NCBI GenBank assembly: GCA_013284265.1 | Contig: JABTBR010000045.1 | Coordinates: 1-60,706, forward strand | DNA: 60,706 nt | Direction of reading: 5' to 3' | Origin: Oxalobacteraceae bacterium | GTDB taxonomy: Bacteria; Pseudomonadota; Gammaproteobacteria; Burkholderiales; Burkholderiaceae_D | Notes under the pieces: model-generated | The model's database searches: none | What the model saw: only the letters and a program-made list of their open reading frames with translations | Told to the model about the DNA's origin: nothing | Made by a program: the position numbers and the translations under genes | Shown here: one piece after another, positions 44,485 to 54,204 of the stretch | Position numbering within the stretch: the stretch's first letter is position 1 | Layout: each line of letters starts with the position of its first letter

Positions 44485-45459
44485 TCAGAAGAACTTCTTC
44501 AGGTCCATGCCCGAGTACAGCGATGCGACATCGTTATAGCCATTGAACATCAGCGTCTTGCGCTTTTTCGCCAGGAAACCATCCTCGCCGATGCGGCGCT
44601 CGGAGGCCTGCGACCAGCGCGGGTGGTCGACTTCCGGGTTCACGTTCGAATAGAAACCATACTCCGACGGCGCCGCCAGATTCCAGGCCGTACGCGGTTG
44701 CTCCTTGACGAAGCGGATCTTGACGATGGATTTGGCCGACTTGAAGCCATACTTCCACGGCAGCACCATGCGCACCGGCGCGCCGTTCTGGTTCGGCAGG
44801 GTCTCGCCATACATGCCCAGGGTCAGCAGCGCCAGCGGATGGTTGGCTTCATCGATGCGCAAGCCTTCCACATAGGGCCAGTTCAGCACGCGGCTGCCCA
44901 CGCCCGGCATCTGCTTCTTGTCGGCCAGCGAAATGAATTCCACAAACTTGGCGTTACCGGTCGGCTCGACCCGCTTGATGATCTCGGAGAAGGAATAGCC
45001 CACCCACGGAATGACCATCGACCAGCCCTCCACGCAGCGCAGGCGGTAGACCCGCTCTTCCAGCGGCGCCAGCTTGAGCAGCGCGTCCAGGTCCAGGGTC
45101 ATCGGCTTCTTGACCTCGCCTTCGATGGTGACGGTCCAGGGCCGGGTTTTCAGCGTATGGGCGTTCTGGGCTGGTTCGCTCTTGTCGGTGCCGAACTCGT
45201 AGAAATTATTGTAGGTGGTGGCGTCTTTGTAGGCGCTCTGCTTGTCCATCGCCGAATAGGCGGGATTCAGTTTGGAGACCAGCTTGGGATTGATGCCCTG
45301 GGCGAAAGCCTGGCGGTTGGCCATCTCCAGCAGCGCGCCGCCGGCCAGCGTGCCGGCCGCGATCTGGCGCATGAAGGAACGGCGCGATTCGAACACTTCG
45401 CGCGGGGTGATTTCGGAGGAAAACGGCAGGTCGAGACCGTTGGGACGTTTGATCAGCAT
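44485..45459 (-). CDS. msrP: Periplasmic molybdopterin methionine sulfoxide reductase MsrP
   Basis: A 324-residue protein with a twin-arginine signal (SRRSFMRQIAAGTLAGG, residues 25-41) ending AFAQG, and the Mo-cofactor domain with Cys142 in YRLRCVEGWSMVIPW as the metal ligand. Further signatures are LPNQNGAPVRMVLPWKYGFK and ISLADKKQMPG. MsrP repairs methionine sulfoxide in envelope proteins. It is followed by msrQ and is transcribed in the same direction as the cytochrome biogenesis genes. Confidence 0.96.
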   Translation of the reverse strand: MLIKRPNGLDLPFSSEITPREVFESRRSFMRQIAAGTLAGGALLEMANRQAFAQGINPKLVSKLNPAYSAMDKQSAYKDATTYNNFYEFGTDKSEPAQNAHTLKTRPWTVTIEGEVKKPMTLDLDALLKLAPLEERVYRLRCVEGWSMVIPWVGYSFSEIIKRVEPTGNAKFVEFISLADKKQMPGVGSRVLNWPYVEGLRIDEANHPLALLTLGMYGETLPNQNGAPVRMVLPWKYGFKSAKSIVKIRFVKEQPRTAWNLAAPSEYGFYSNVNPEVDHPRWSQASERRIGEDGFLAKKRKTLMFNGYNDVASLYSGMDLKKFF

Positions 45460-45586
45460 GGCAACTCCAGTAAACAGTGCAAGGTTGTGACTTGGTCGGG
45501 CCAGACCGTCGAACCTTACACTATTTCCTTGCCAGTATTCTGAAGGGGAAGTTAACCGAGCGGCAACTTCCCTGTATGACCGCTTA

Positions 45587-46741
45587 TTACAGCTTGCCGT
45601 AGGAGTGCAGTCCCGACAGGAACATATTCACGCCCAGGAAGGCGAAGGTGGTCACCAGCAGGCCGACCAGCGCCCACCAGGCCGCCACGCGGCCGCGCAG
45701 GCCCGTCATCAAACGCATATGCAGCCAGGCCGCGTAATTGAGCCAGACGATCAGGGCCCAGGTTTCCTTCGGGTCCCAGGACCAGTAGCCGCCCCAGGCT
45801 TCGGCCGCCCACAGCGCGCCCAGGATGGTGGCGATAGTGAAGAAGGCGAAGCCGACCGAAATGGCCTTGTACATCACATCGTCCAGCACTTCCAGCGACG
45901 GCAGGCGGTCGACCAGATAGCCGCTGGACTTGAGCAGATAGGCCGAGGCCACCATGGCCGACAGCGAGAACGTCCCGTAGCCAATGAAATTGGCCGGCAC
46001 GTGGATTTTCATCCACCAGCTTTGCAGGGCCGGCACCAGCGGCTGGATGTCGGCCGCGTCGCGCGTGACCGTGTACCACAGCAGGAAGCCGACCGCGGCC
46101 GAAATGACCAGCATGACGAAGGCGCCCAGCTGGCGGGTCTGGTAATGCTGCTCGTAGTACAGGTAGAACAGCGCGGTGATCAGCGAGAACAGGATGAACA
46201 CTTCGTACAGGTTCGAAATGGGGATGTGGCCCACGTCGGCGCCGATCAGGTAGGACTCGTACCAGCGCACCAGCATGCCGGTCAGGCCCAGGATCACGCC
46301 GGCCCAGCACAGGCGCGAGCCGACCGAGCCGCCAAACGGCGAACGCGACAGCAGGCCCAGCCAGTAGAACAGGGTCGACAGGAAGAACATCGTGCCCATC
46401 CACAGGATCGCGGACTGGCTCGATAGCATGTATTTGAGGAAGAATTTCTTGTTGGCCAGGTCCAGGTCGCCGCCATACAGGGAAATGGCGTACAGCGACA
46501 GCAGCGCCGCCACCGGGATCAGCCAGCGCACCGGCTTCCAGTGCCAGCCCAGCGCGGCAAAGCTCGGGACGGCGGCCAGCAGGATGGCCTGGTCGTAGAT
46601 GTTCATGAAGGCGCTATAGCGGTTCAGCGCGAACAGCGCGGCGCCCAGCAGGGCCAGCGCATAGATCCAGTCGAGCGCGCCCAGGCGCTTGAAATAGCCG
46701 GGCGCCTGGCTGTAGGTTTGGGTGTGCGACATTTCCATCAT
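45587..46741 (-). CDS. ccsB: Cytochrome c biogenesis protein CcsB (heme-handling CcsA-type subunit)
   Basis: A 384-residue inner-membrane protein with about eight helices. The heme-binding tryptophan-rich WWD motif is clear (WGGYWSWDPKETWALIVWLN), with histidines nearby (WLHMRL). In System II cytochrome c maturation it forms the heme exporter and ligase with ResB. The start at 46741 follows GGAG; a second ATG one codon later is possible. It follows resB by 21 bases. Confidence 0.95.
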   Translation of the reverse strand: MMEMSHTQTYSQAPGYFKRLGALDWIYALALLGAALFALNRYSAFMNIYDQAILLAAVPSFAALGWHWKPVRWLIPVAALLSLYAISLYGGDLDLANKKFFLKYMLSSQSAILWMGTMFFLSTLFYWLGLLSRSPFGGSVGSRLCWAGVILGLTGMLVRWYESYLIGADVGHIPISNLYEVFILFSLITALFYLYYEQHYQTRQLGAFVMLVISAAVGFLLWYTVTRDAADIQPLVPALQSWWMKIHVPANFIGYGTFSLSAMVASAYLLKSSGYLVDRLPSLEVLDDVMYKAISVGFAFFTIATILGALWAAEAWGGYWSWDPKETWALIVWLNYAAWLHMRLMTGLRGRVAAWWALVGLLVTTFAFLGVNMFLSGLHSYGKL

Positions 46742-46762
46742 TTATCTCCGTTACCGCCTAGC

Positions 46763-48856
46763 TTACGCCGCTTGCGGCAGTTTTTCTTTTAATGCTGTGA
46801 ATTCATGCTCGAAATCGAGCGTCTTGCGCTGCGTGCTCATGGCCATGATCGCATCCGCGCCACCTTCGCCGTGGTCCTTGACCCAGACCCACAGGCGCCG
46901 TTCGCGGATGTAGAACATGGCGAACACGCCCAGCACCAGGAACAGGCAACCCAGATACACCACCGATTTGCCCGGCGACTTGGTCACCTGGAACACCGAG
47001 GCCTTGATCTCGGTAAAGTCGTCCAGCTGCAGATACACCGGCGCGCCGTAAAAATAGCTGTCCGACAGCGCATTCGTGGCCAGTTGCAGGAAGCGGCCAT
47101 GCGCCTCGTCGGCCGCCACCGGCGCCATGCCGGCCTGCTTGCGCGCCTGCTGCCACAGCTCCCACAGGCTGCCGTTGAGGATCTTCATAAAGATGTTCGC
47201 GGCCTTTTCCTGCTCGGCGGCCGGGATTTTCTCCAGGAAGTGCGAAATCGCCAGGAAACCGCCATCCTTGTCGTTGCCGGCGAAGATAGCCAGGCTGCGG
47301 CTGGCCGATTCCTGCAACTGGGCCCGCACCGTGTCCGACGCGCTGGCCTGGGGCATCGCGCGCGCCGCATAGCTGGCCGCCGCCGCGCCGCGCAAGGCCG
47401 GGTCGTGCAGGGCCGCGCGCAGGCGCATCCAGTCGCGCACGCTGTATTCATCGTCGGCCGGAATCCGCAGGAAGCTGAACGGATCGGCCGGGCTGCTGCG
47501 CACGCCGGCCAGGAATACGCTGGCGCCGTCGAGCGTCACCGGCTGCATATAATTCTGGAATTCACGCGCCTGGCCGGTCTTGTCGCGCAGCTTGTACTGC
47601 ACGCTAGGGCCGACATTCTTCAAGTCTTTATTGTTGGCGTTCCTGGCGGCCGAGCCCAGGCGCTTGTCCAGGCCCACGGCGAACTGGTCGTTCAGGCTCT
47701 GGCCCTTGGTGACGGCGCGCGCATCCTGCGTGGCCGCCAGGTTTTCCACGTTGAAGGGACGGAAACCGGTCCACTCCACCGTATAAGCCTCGTTCAGCGG
47801 CGTGCTGGCGCCCACTTCGCCGGCCAGCGGCGCGGCGGCGCTGGCCGTGCCCGCCATCGGATAGGCGTTGAGCTTCAGCTTGCTGCCGCCATCCTCGAAA
47901 CTGCTCTGGTAGATCGCCACGCCATGGGTGATCAGGGGCTTGTTGACTTCGATGGTGGCCGCTTCGATCTTGCCGGTCACGTTGTCGCGCACCAGCACAT
48001 CGCTGGCGAACAGCTTGGGCATGCCGGTGCTGTAGAAGTCGATGGTGAATTTTTTCAGCTGCAGGGTGAAGGGCAACTCCTGGATCAGCACGCCCTCGGC
48101 GCGCGGAATGATGGCGGTGCTGCTGGAGGCGCCTTCGGGCACCAGGGTGTTGCCGCGGAAGGTGGGATTGCCCAGGCCGAGACGGTGCTTGGCGGGAATG
48201 TCGGCGATCACGCCGCTGCCGCCGAAGGCCGTCTTGCCCATGAACCATTCCTGGAAGCGGATCGGCATGTCCGAGTCGAGCAGGCCGCCGATGCAGATGA
48301 TGACGATGGCCGAGTGGGCGAAGATATAGCCGAATTTATTGGCCGCGCCGCGCTTGGCCGCGATCAGCGTGGCCTGGTCTTTCTCGACCAGCTTGACGCT
48401 GTAGCCGGCATGGGACAGGCGCTCGGCGGTCTGCTTGACCAGCGCGGGACGGCCCAGCGCCGACTGCCATTGCATCTTGTGGTGGAAATTGTGCAGCGAC
48501 TGCTCGCGCACCGATTCGCGCCAGCTGCGCATGTCCTTGATCATCTTCGGCGCGTTGCGGATGATGCACAAGGAGGTGGAAGCGACCAGGAAGGCCATGA
48601 TCAGCAGGAACCACCAGGCCGAATACACGGCATACAAACCCAGCTTGTTGAACACTTCGAACCAGAACGGCCCGAACTGGTTCACATAATTGGACATGGG
48701 TTCGTTCTGCTTCATCACCGTGCCGATCATCGAGGCGATCGCGATCAGGGTCAGCAGACTGATGGCAAAACGCATCGACGACACCAGCTCAACGGCCTCA
48801 TCGAGGACGGGGCGGCGGGTGTGCAACTGGATACCGGTGGTGCTGGGGCTACTCAT
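46763..48856 (-). CDS. resB: Cytochrome c biogenesis protein ResB
   Basis: The ATG at 48856 gives 697 residues. Four membrane helices are visible (FAISLLTLIAIASMIGTVM, AWWFLLIMAFLVASTSLCII, FAHSAIVIICIGGLL, and YLGCLFLVLGVFAMFYI near the end) with a large periplasmic domain between the third and fourth. Key family sequence: NEPMSNYVNQFGPFWFEVFN and MPIRFQEWF. ResB and CcsB together carry heme across the membrane and attach it to apocytochromes, including the cytochrome c4 encoded upstream. Confidence 0.95.
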   Translation of the reverse strand: MSSPSTTGIQLHTRRPVLDEAVELVSSMRFAISLLTLIAIASMIGTVMKQNEPMSNYVNQFGPFWFEVFNKLGLYAVYSAWWFLLIMAFLVASTSLCIIRNAPKMIKDMRSWRESVREQSLHNFHHKMQWQSALGRPALVKQTAERLSHAGYSVKLVEKDQATLIAAKRGAANKFGYIFAHSAIVIICIGGLLDSDMPIRFQEWFMGKTAFGGSGVIADIPAKHRLGLGNPTFRGNTLVPEGASSSTAIIPRAEGVLIQELPFTLQLKKFTIDFYSTGMPKLFASDVLVRDNVTGKIEAATIEVNKPLITHGVAIYQSSFEDGGSKLKLNAYPMAGTASAAAPLAGEVGASTPLNEAYTVEWTGFRPFNVENLAATQDARAVTKGQSLNDQFAVGLDKRLGSAARNANNKDLKNVGPSVQYKLRDKTGQAREFQNYMQPVTLDGASVFLAGVRSSPADPFSFLRIPADDEYSVRDWMRLRAALHDPALRGAAAASYAARAMPQASASDTVRAQLQESASRSLAIFAGNDKDGGFLAISHFLEKIPAAEQEKAANIFMKILNGSLWELWQQARKQAGMAPVAADEAHGRFLQLATNALSDSYFYGAPVYLQLDDFTEIKASVFQVTKSPGKSVVYLGCLFLVLGVFAMFYIRERRLWVWVKDHGEGGADAIMAMSTQRKTLDFEHEFTALKEKLPQAA

Positions 48857-48913
48857 GCGCGATACTATCTCAAAGGAAATGCCGGGATGGAAGGGTGCCG
48901 GGAGCATACCAAC

Positions 48914-48948
48914 AAAAAGGGCAGCCCGCTTGCGCTGCCGCCCTTTTT
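48914..48948 (-). terminator. Probable Rho-independent terminator of the cytochrome c4 gene
   Basis: AAAAAGGGCAGC (48914-48925) pairs with GCTGCC-G-CCCTTTTT (48934-48948) with one bulged base. It lies 38 bases after the cytochrome stop on the minus strand and before resB. Confidence 0.8.
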
Positions 48949-48986
48949 AACTTAGATTAATCCGCACAAGCGTGCGGTTTTGCCGC

Positions 48987-49667
48987 TTACTTCAGGCCGG
49001 CGACGTAATCGGAGACAGCCTTGATCTCGTCATCGGACATGCGCTTGGCGATCGTGCTCATCTGAGGGCTGTTCTTGCGGCCATTGGCGCGGAACAGGGC
49101 CAGTTGGGCGCCGGTGTAGTCCTGATGCTGGCCGCCGATGCGTGGGTACTGCACCGGAATGCCGGCGCCGGAGGCGCCATGGCAGCTGGCGCAGGCCGGC
49201 ACGTTTTTCTCGGCGATGCCGCCACGGTAGATTTTCTTGCCCAGGTCGATGGTGTCCTTGGACTTGGCCGCGCCCGGCTTTTGCGCCGTGGTCGCCAGAT
49301 AGGCGGCGATGTTTTTCTTTTCGCCATCCGTCAGCATCTTGGCGTAGGTCGTCATCACAGCCTGATTGCGCTCGGCGGTGGTGAAGTTCACCAGCTGTTT
49401 GTAGATGTAGCCCTCGTGCTGGCCGGCCAGTTTGGGATTGGCGGCGATGGTCGAATTACCGGCGGCGCCATGGCAGGATACGCAGGCGGGCAGGCCGCGC
49501 GCCGCATCGCCATCGGCATACAGCGAGCCACCCTTGGCCGGATCGGCCTTGGCGACAGCCGCTTCCGCGTGGGCCGGTTTTTTTTCTTCGGAGGCCGAAA
49601 CGCTTGCCGAAACAGCCAACAGAGCGACGAGCATGGATTTTACAAACGGTGAAAACGCACGATTCAT
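48987..49667 (-). CDS. Di-heme cytochrome c4
   Basis: A 226-residue periplasmic protein with a signal peptide (MLVALLAVSASVSAS) and two cytochrome c domains with heme sites CVSCH and CASCH, each followed by GAAGN or GASGAGIP, the c4 pattern, with methionine ligands in MTTYAKML and MSTIAKRM. Cytochrome c4 passes electrons to terminal oxidases. The start is the ATG at 49667; a second ATG at residue 12 is possible. It lies upstream of resB with a terminator between them. Confidence 0.95.
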   Translation of the reverse strand: MNRAFSPFVKSMLVALLAVSASVSASEEKKPAHAEAAVAKADPAKGGSLYADGDAARGLPACVSCHGAAGNSTIAANPKLAGQHEGYIYKQLVNFTTAERNQAVMTTYAKMLTDGEKKNIAAYLATTAQKPGAAKSKDTIDLGKKIYRGGIAEKNVPACASCHGASGAGIPVQYPRIGGQHQDYTGAQLALFRANGRKNSPQMSTIAKRMSDDEIKAVSDYVAGLK

Positions 49668-49853
49668 TCAAACACCCTGTGACGAGTCATAAAAGTAGTG
49701 GCAAAGTATTGTCACGCACTCGCGGCATCTGCCCCCATCTTTTGGCATTACGGCGCTCTGGCTTAAACTGCGTGGCAACAATTCGTAACCCCTTATTGTA
49801 CAATAGCTTTCTGGCATTTCCGCTTCCATTTGTTGCAATTTAGACCCATCCCC

Positions 49854-50630
49854 ATGTCCAAACTCTGGCAAGCCCGCTTCTTTACGACCGTAAACCAACT
49901 GCGCGACCTTCCCGACACCACCGTGCCGGAAATCGCCTTTGCAGGTCGCTCCAACGCCGGTAAATCGACCGCCATCAACATTTTGTGCAATCAGAAGGGC
50001 CTGGCATTCGCCTCCAAGACGCCCGGACGTACCCAGCACATCAACTATTTCTCGATCGGCGGCGCCCACGTGGCCCAGCACCGCAAGGACCCGACCATCA
50101 TCGAGGAAATCGAATGCCTGCTGGTCGACTTGCCGGGCTACGGCTACGCGGAAGTGTCCGGTTCGGCCAAATTGCACTGGCAGCGCCTGCTGGGCGACTA
50201 TGTCCAGCGCCGCGAACAGCTGGCCGCGCTGATCCTGATCATGGATTCGCGCCGCCCGTTCACCGATCTGGACATCCAGATGCTGGAATGGTTCGCCCCG
50301 ACCGGCAAGCCTATCCATTGCATCCTGACCAAGGTTGACAAACTGAACCGCAATGAATCGGTCAATATCCTGCGCCAGGCCAAGGCCAAGCTGGCCAGTT
50401 ATGTCGATGAAGACGGCGAAGGCTTCCCCTTCACCGTGCAACTGTTCTCCGCGCTCAAACGCGTCGGCATCGACGAAGCCAACGACAAGATCCTGGAACT
50501 GGCCGGCGTGAGCCCGGACGATGCCGCCGCGCAGGTGGGCCAGATCGCCCTGATCGACATGGAAGACGACGTTGAAGGCGACGACGCCCCCGACGCGCCG
50601 GCCGGCGATGCGGACGACAAGACCAAGTAA
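49854..50630 (+). CDS. engB: Ribosome biogenesis GTPase EngB (YihA/YsxC)
   Basis: A 258-residue GTPase with G1 AGRSNAGKST (30-39), G3 DLPGYGYAEVS and G4 TKVDKLNR. EngB takes part in 50S subunit assembly. A C-terminal acidic tail (MEDDVEGDDAPDAPAGDADD) extends beyond the usual length. The ATG at 49854 fits the family N-terminus (KLWQARFFTTVNQL). It is divergent from cytochrome c4 and lies 24 bases upstream of hemB. Confidence 0.96.
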   Translation: MSKLWQARFFTTVNQLRDLPDTTVPEIAFAGRSNAGKSTAINILCNQKGLAFASKTPGRTQHINYFSIGGAHVAQHRKDPTIIEEIECLLVDLPGYGYAEVSGSAKLHWQRLLGDYVQRREQLAALILIMDSRRPFTDLDIQMLEWFAPTGKPIHCILTKVDKLNRNESVNILRQAKAKLASYVDEDGEGFPFTVQLFSALKRVGIDEANDKILELAGVSPDDAAAQVGQIALIDMEDDVEGDDAPDAPAGDADDKTK

Positions 50631-50654
50631 TTTTTTATCCAGGAACCAGCAACG

Positions 50655-51671
50655 ATGCATACACCCAACGTTTCCGCGCAATTTCCCGCCATCCGCATGC
50701 GCCGCATGCGCCGCGACCCGTTTTCGCGCGCCCTGATGCGCGAAAACGTCGTCACGGCGGCTGACCTGATCTATCCGGTCTTCATTCTCGAAGGCACGCA
50801 GCAGCGCGAGCCGGTGCTGTCGATGCCGGGCGTGGAACGGGTGTCGGTGGACTTGCTGCTGGAAATCGCGGCGGAATGCGTGGCGCTGGGCATTCCCGTG
50901 CTGGCCCTGTTCCCCGTCATCGACGCGGCCAAGAAGACGCCTGACGGCATCGAAGCGACCAACCCGGACGGCCTGGTGCCGCGCGCCGTGCGTGCGCTCA
51001 AGCAGCACTTCCCAGAACTGGGCGTGCTGACCGATGTGGCGCTCGATCCCTTCACCAGCCATGGCCAGGATGGTCTGATCGACGAGAACGGCTATGTGCT
51101 CAACGACGTCACCACCGCAATGCTGATCCGCCAGGCACTCACGCAGGCCGAAGCCGGCGTCGACGTGGTGGCGCCGTCGGACATGATGGATGGGCGCATC
51201 GGCGCGATCCGCGCCGCGCTGGAAGAAGCCGGTTTCATCCACACCCGCATCATGGCGTATTCGGCCAAGTATGCGTCGGCGTTCTACGGTCCCTTCCGCG
51301 ATGCGGTCGGCTCGGCCAAGAACCTGGGCAAGAGCGACAAGAACACCTACCAGATGGACCCGGCCAATAGCGACGAAGCGCTGCGCGAAGTGGGCCTGGA
51401 TCTGGCCGAGGGCGCCGACATGGTCATGGTCAAGCCGGGCATGCCGTATCTGGACATCGTGCGCCGCGTCAAGGACGAGTTCAAGGTGCCGACCTTTGCC
51501 TATCAGGTCAGCGGCGAATACGCGATGATCAAGGCCGCCGCACAAAACGGCTGGCTCGATCACGACAAGGTGATGATGGAATCCATGCTGGCCTTCAAGC
51601 GCGCCGGCGCCGATGCCGTGCTGACCTATTTCGCGCTCGACGTCGCGCGCCTGCTCAAGGCCCGCGCCTAA
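50655..51671 (+). CDS. hemB: Porphobilinogen synthase (delta-aminolevulinate dehydratase)
   Basis: A 338-residue enzyme that condenses two ALA molecules in heme synthesis. The Schiff-base lysines are Lys205 (AYSAKYASAFYGPFR) and Lys260 (MVMVKPGMPYLD). The metal site reads DVALDPFTSHGQDG, with aspartates in place of the cysteines found in zinc-dependent enzymes, indicating the magnesium-type class known in Pseudomonas. Its position next to the cytochrome maturation genes suits the heme supply. Confidence 0.97.
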   Translation: MHTPNVSAQFPAIRMRRMRRDPFSRALMRENVVTAADLIYPVFILEGTQQREPVLSMPGVERVSVDLLLEIAAECVALGIPVLALFPVIDAAKKTPDGIEATNPDGLVPRAVRALKQHFPELGVLTDVALDPFTSHGQDGLIDENGYVLNDVTTAMLIRQALTQAEAGVDVVAPSDMMDGRIGAIRAALEEAGFIHTRIMAYSAKYASAFYGPFRDAVGSAKNLGKSDKNTYQMDPANSDEALREVGLDLAEGADMVMVKPGMPYLDIVRRVKDEFKVPTFAYQVSGEYAMIKAAAQNGWLDHDKVMMESMLAFKRAGADAVLTYFALDVARLLKARA

Positions 51672-51712
51672 AGTAAAACGGGGTGGCGCTGGCGGGCCGC
51701 CGGCAGCCGCCC

Positions 51713-51782
51713 AAAACCCAAGGCAAAGAGCCGGGGTCTGACCCGCCGGGTCAGACCCCAGGGTTGCGCTGTGGGTTTTAAA
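51713..51782 (+). repeat. Intergenic palindromic repeat, copy E (short form)
   Basis: AAAACCCAAGGCAAAGAGCC opens and CAGGGTTGCGCTGTGGGTTT closes the element, with inner arms GGGGTCTGACCC and GGGTCAGACCCC around a 3-base centre. It lies between hemB and the next gene, which converge. Confidence 0.85.
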
Positions 51783-51833
51783 CGCACTGCGGCATGCTTA
51801 CCTTTACAGCATTGCCATTCAACGCAAACGCTT

Positions 51834-52973
51834 TCAATACGGCTCCTGCAGCACTCCAGACTGCAAGGACAGCTTGCCCGCGCCATCGCGCGCCACCGCG
51901 AACCAATGGCCGCCATGCAGGCCCACGAACAGCGCCTCGTCCTGCAACGGACTGAACACTTCCTCGCTGTGCCCCACCAGATCGATCAGCAGCAGCGCGG
52001 CCTTGCCTTTTCCGGTGCAAGGCTTGCGCGCCGCCAGCAGCATGCTGCCGGACGCGCTCAGCGACTCGGTCTCGCAATAGCTGCTGGGGTAGCTAAAAGC
52101 CCCCATCGCCTTGCCATCCGGTCCCACCACCGCCAGCATGGAACTTTTTTTCCCCGCCTGATACCCCAAGGCATAAACGCTGCCGTTCGCGCCGACGCCG
52201 GTGCTGACCTCGGACCAGGCCGCCACCTGCGGGCGCACGCTCCACACATACGAGCCCGCCAGCCGCAAGCGCGAACTGGAATAGTCTTTCGGCAGGTCCT
52301 GCTTGCTCAGCTTATACGGCAGGAAATTCCCACCGATATAAAGACTGTCGCCGATCAGGCGCGCGCTGGCGCGGTGATCGAAGGCGCCATTCTTCCTGAT
52401 CGAGGGCGCGCCCGCCTTCAGCGCATCGTCAAAGCTGGCGACAAATAGCGAATAGTATTCGTGGCCCTCGTCTTCATCCTTGATATAGCCCGCCACCTTG
52501 ACGCCATCGAGGGTATCGCCCAGCGCATAGGCGAACTGATTGCGGCCTGGCAGCTCGATGGCCTTGTGCCCGGTTTGCCGTCCCTGGCTGTCGAAGCGGT
52601 ACAGATAGGCCATGGTCTGGTTCAGCGAGCGCGCGGCCTGGGTATTCACATTGGCCGCCAGATAGACGGCGCCGCCATGAAACACGCAGCCCCTCGGGTA
52701 GATGGCGGCACTGCCATCCGGCGCAGCAATGCGCTGCTGCCACAACACCGTATTGTGGACGCGGTCGATCAACAGCAACTGGCCGCTGCTGGTGCCGGCA
52801 TCGGCATCGAACTCCGATCCAGCCAGGCAAATCTTGTCGCCGCTGTCCGAAAAACCCAGGTAGTGGGGAGTGAAACGCTTGCCCTGCAAGGGCAGCGGCA
52901 ATGTGGCGGCGCCCGCTGCGCCGGCAAAGAGCAGCGCGCTGGCGGCGAAGCGGAATCGAAGGTTTTTGCTCAT
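51834..52973 (-). CDS. Exported protein of unknown function (probable beta-propeller)
   Basis: The ATG at 52973 gives 379 residues; a GTG four codons upstream is possible. A signal peptide (FRFAASALLFAGAAGAA) is followed by repeated beta-rich segments such as SGQLLLIDRVHNTVLWQQRI, MAYLYRFDSQGRQTGHKAIE, GVGANGSVYALGYQAGKKSS and MLAVVGPDGKAMGAF, suggesting a beta-propeller-like fold. I do not recognise the family. It is followed by repeat copy E and hemB on the other strand. Confidence 0.75.
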   Translation of the reverse strand: MSKNLRFRFAASALLFAGAAGAATLPLPLQGKRFTPHYLGFSDSGDKICLAGSEFDADAGTSSGQLLLIDRVHNTVLWQQRIAAPDGSAAIYPRGCVFHGGAVYLAANVNTQAARSLNQTMAYLYRFDSQGRQTGHKAIELPGRNQFAYALGDTLDGVKVAGYIKDEDEGHEYYSLFVASFDDALKAGAPSIRKNGAFDHRASARLIGDSLYIGGNFLPYKLSKQDLPKDYSSSRLRLAGSYVWSVRPQVAAWSEVSTGVGANGSVYALGYQAGKKSSMLAVVGPDGKAMGAFSYPSSYCETESLSASGSMLLAARKPCTGKGKAALLLIDLVGHSEEVFSPLQDEALFVGLHGGHWFAVARDGAGKLSLQSGVLQEPY

Positions 52974-53142
52974 CAGGCTGGCCACCGTTGTTGGTCACGA
53001 TAGTGCACTTGCGCAATATGCGGCGGCACTGCTTCCGAGTGTACATCGGGATATTGCCATGATGGAATCAATTTACCGCCAGCGGCGGCGGGAATGTGGC
53101 CTGGAGTGGCCGGACGCCACAGTCAGGCCAGATTTGCCAACA

Positions 53143-54024
53143 TCAGCGCCGGTATTCCGGGAAGAATTCCTTGAGCAGGAAGGCGTGCAGTTCGGCCTCG
53201 TCTTCCTTGCGCGCGCTCATCGGCACGGTGCGGCCCAGGCGCTGCGATTCCCACATGAAGTCGCCCGGCTTTTCCTTGCGGATCAACTCGATCATGCGCT
53301 TGATGGTGGCCGTTTCGATATCGCGTTCCGTCCCCAGGTCGACGTGGATCTGCTGGCTCCAGTTGCGCTTGAAGTTGCCGTTCCAGCCGCGGAATTTGAT
53401 GTCGGCGCTGTTGAAGGTCTTGTCCACCACCTGCAGCACGCCGCCGCTGTCGTTGCGGTCGGCGCCGTTGGAGCGACCGCTCTGGGCGCCGGCGATATTC
53501 GCCTTGGCGATGCGGATGCCGCGTTCGGCGTCGGTCTCGGGCGCCGGCTCGGCCGGGCTGTTGGCGGCGCGCTGGGCACGCCGCTTGGCGATCAAGGTCG
53601 CCATATCCTCTTCCGGCGGCGGCTGCATCGGTGCGACCACCGGCGGCACATAGGTTTCCAGCTTGGGCCTGGCGGCGGCCGGCGGCGTGATCGCCGCCAC
53701 GGTCGGCTTGGGCGCCGGGGCCGGCTTGGCCTTGGCCTGCTCGGTTTTCTTGGGCTGCTGCTTCGCTGGCTGTTTCGGCTGCTTGAGCGGTTCCACATAC
53801 ACGATGCTGCCGCCGGACGGCGGCGGGGTGCGGTGGAAGGGCTCCGCCGGGCGGAACACGTAATACAGCACGGCCAGCAAGTGCAGGCCGACCGAAATGG
53901 CAATGCCGATGCGGTTCGACCGCTTGCGTGCGCCGTAGCCGAGCTCCTCCGCAACGGGCAGCTTTTGGCCGCAAGTCTCGCAGTACTCGGAGCCCGTCAG
54001 GGTGGAATGGGAGGCGTGATGCAA
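53143..54024 (-). CDS. TonB-like membrane protein with N-terminal zinc ribbon
   Basis: A 293-residue protein. Residues 14-21 contain CETCGQKLP, half of a zinc ribbon; one membrane helix follows (about 39-58, IGIAISVGLHLLAVLYYVF). The next 100 residues are proline, lysine and alanine rich, as in TonB spanning regions. The C-terminal part (about 185-293) is folded: GWNGNFKRNWSQQIHVDLGT and RDIETATIKRMIELIRKEKP, ending HAFLLKEFFPEYRR. The layout suggests a protein bridging the periplasm, but it has no exbBD genes nearby and a non-TonB C-terminus. Function unknown. Confidence 0.75.
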   Translation of the reverse strand: MHHASHSTLTGSEYCETCGQKLPVAEELGYGARKRSNRIGIAISVGLHLLAVLYYVFRPAEPFHRTPPPSGGSIVYVEPLKQPKQPAKQQPKKTEQAKAKPAPAPKPTVAAITPPAAARPKLETYVPPVVAPMQPPPEEDMATLIAKRRAQRAANSPAEPAPETDAERGIRIAKANIAGAQSGRSNGADRNDSGGVLQVVDKTFNSADIKFRGWNGNFKRNWSQQIHVDLGTERDIETATIKRMIELIRKEKPGDFMWESQRLGRTVPMSARKEDEAELHAFLLKEFFPEYRR

Positions 54025-54204
54025 AATAGATCGAGCTTTCTAGGGAACAAAATCCGGAAAACGGCCATAGTGCCAGAGTCCCACCGGTTTGGGAACCGCC
54101 CGGCCACGGACCGCAGCGGGCGCGGCGCCGGTCCGGCCGGCCGCTTGCGCACCTTGCATGCACAGCTTACCCGAGCTTGATCTTGAGGATTGTTACGGTA
54201 TGTA

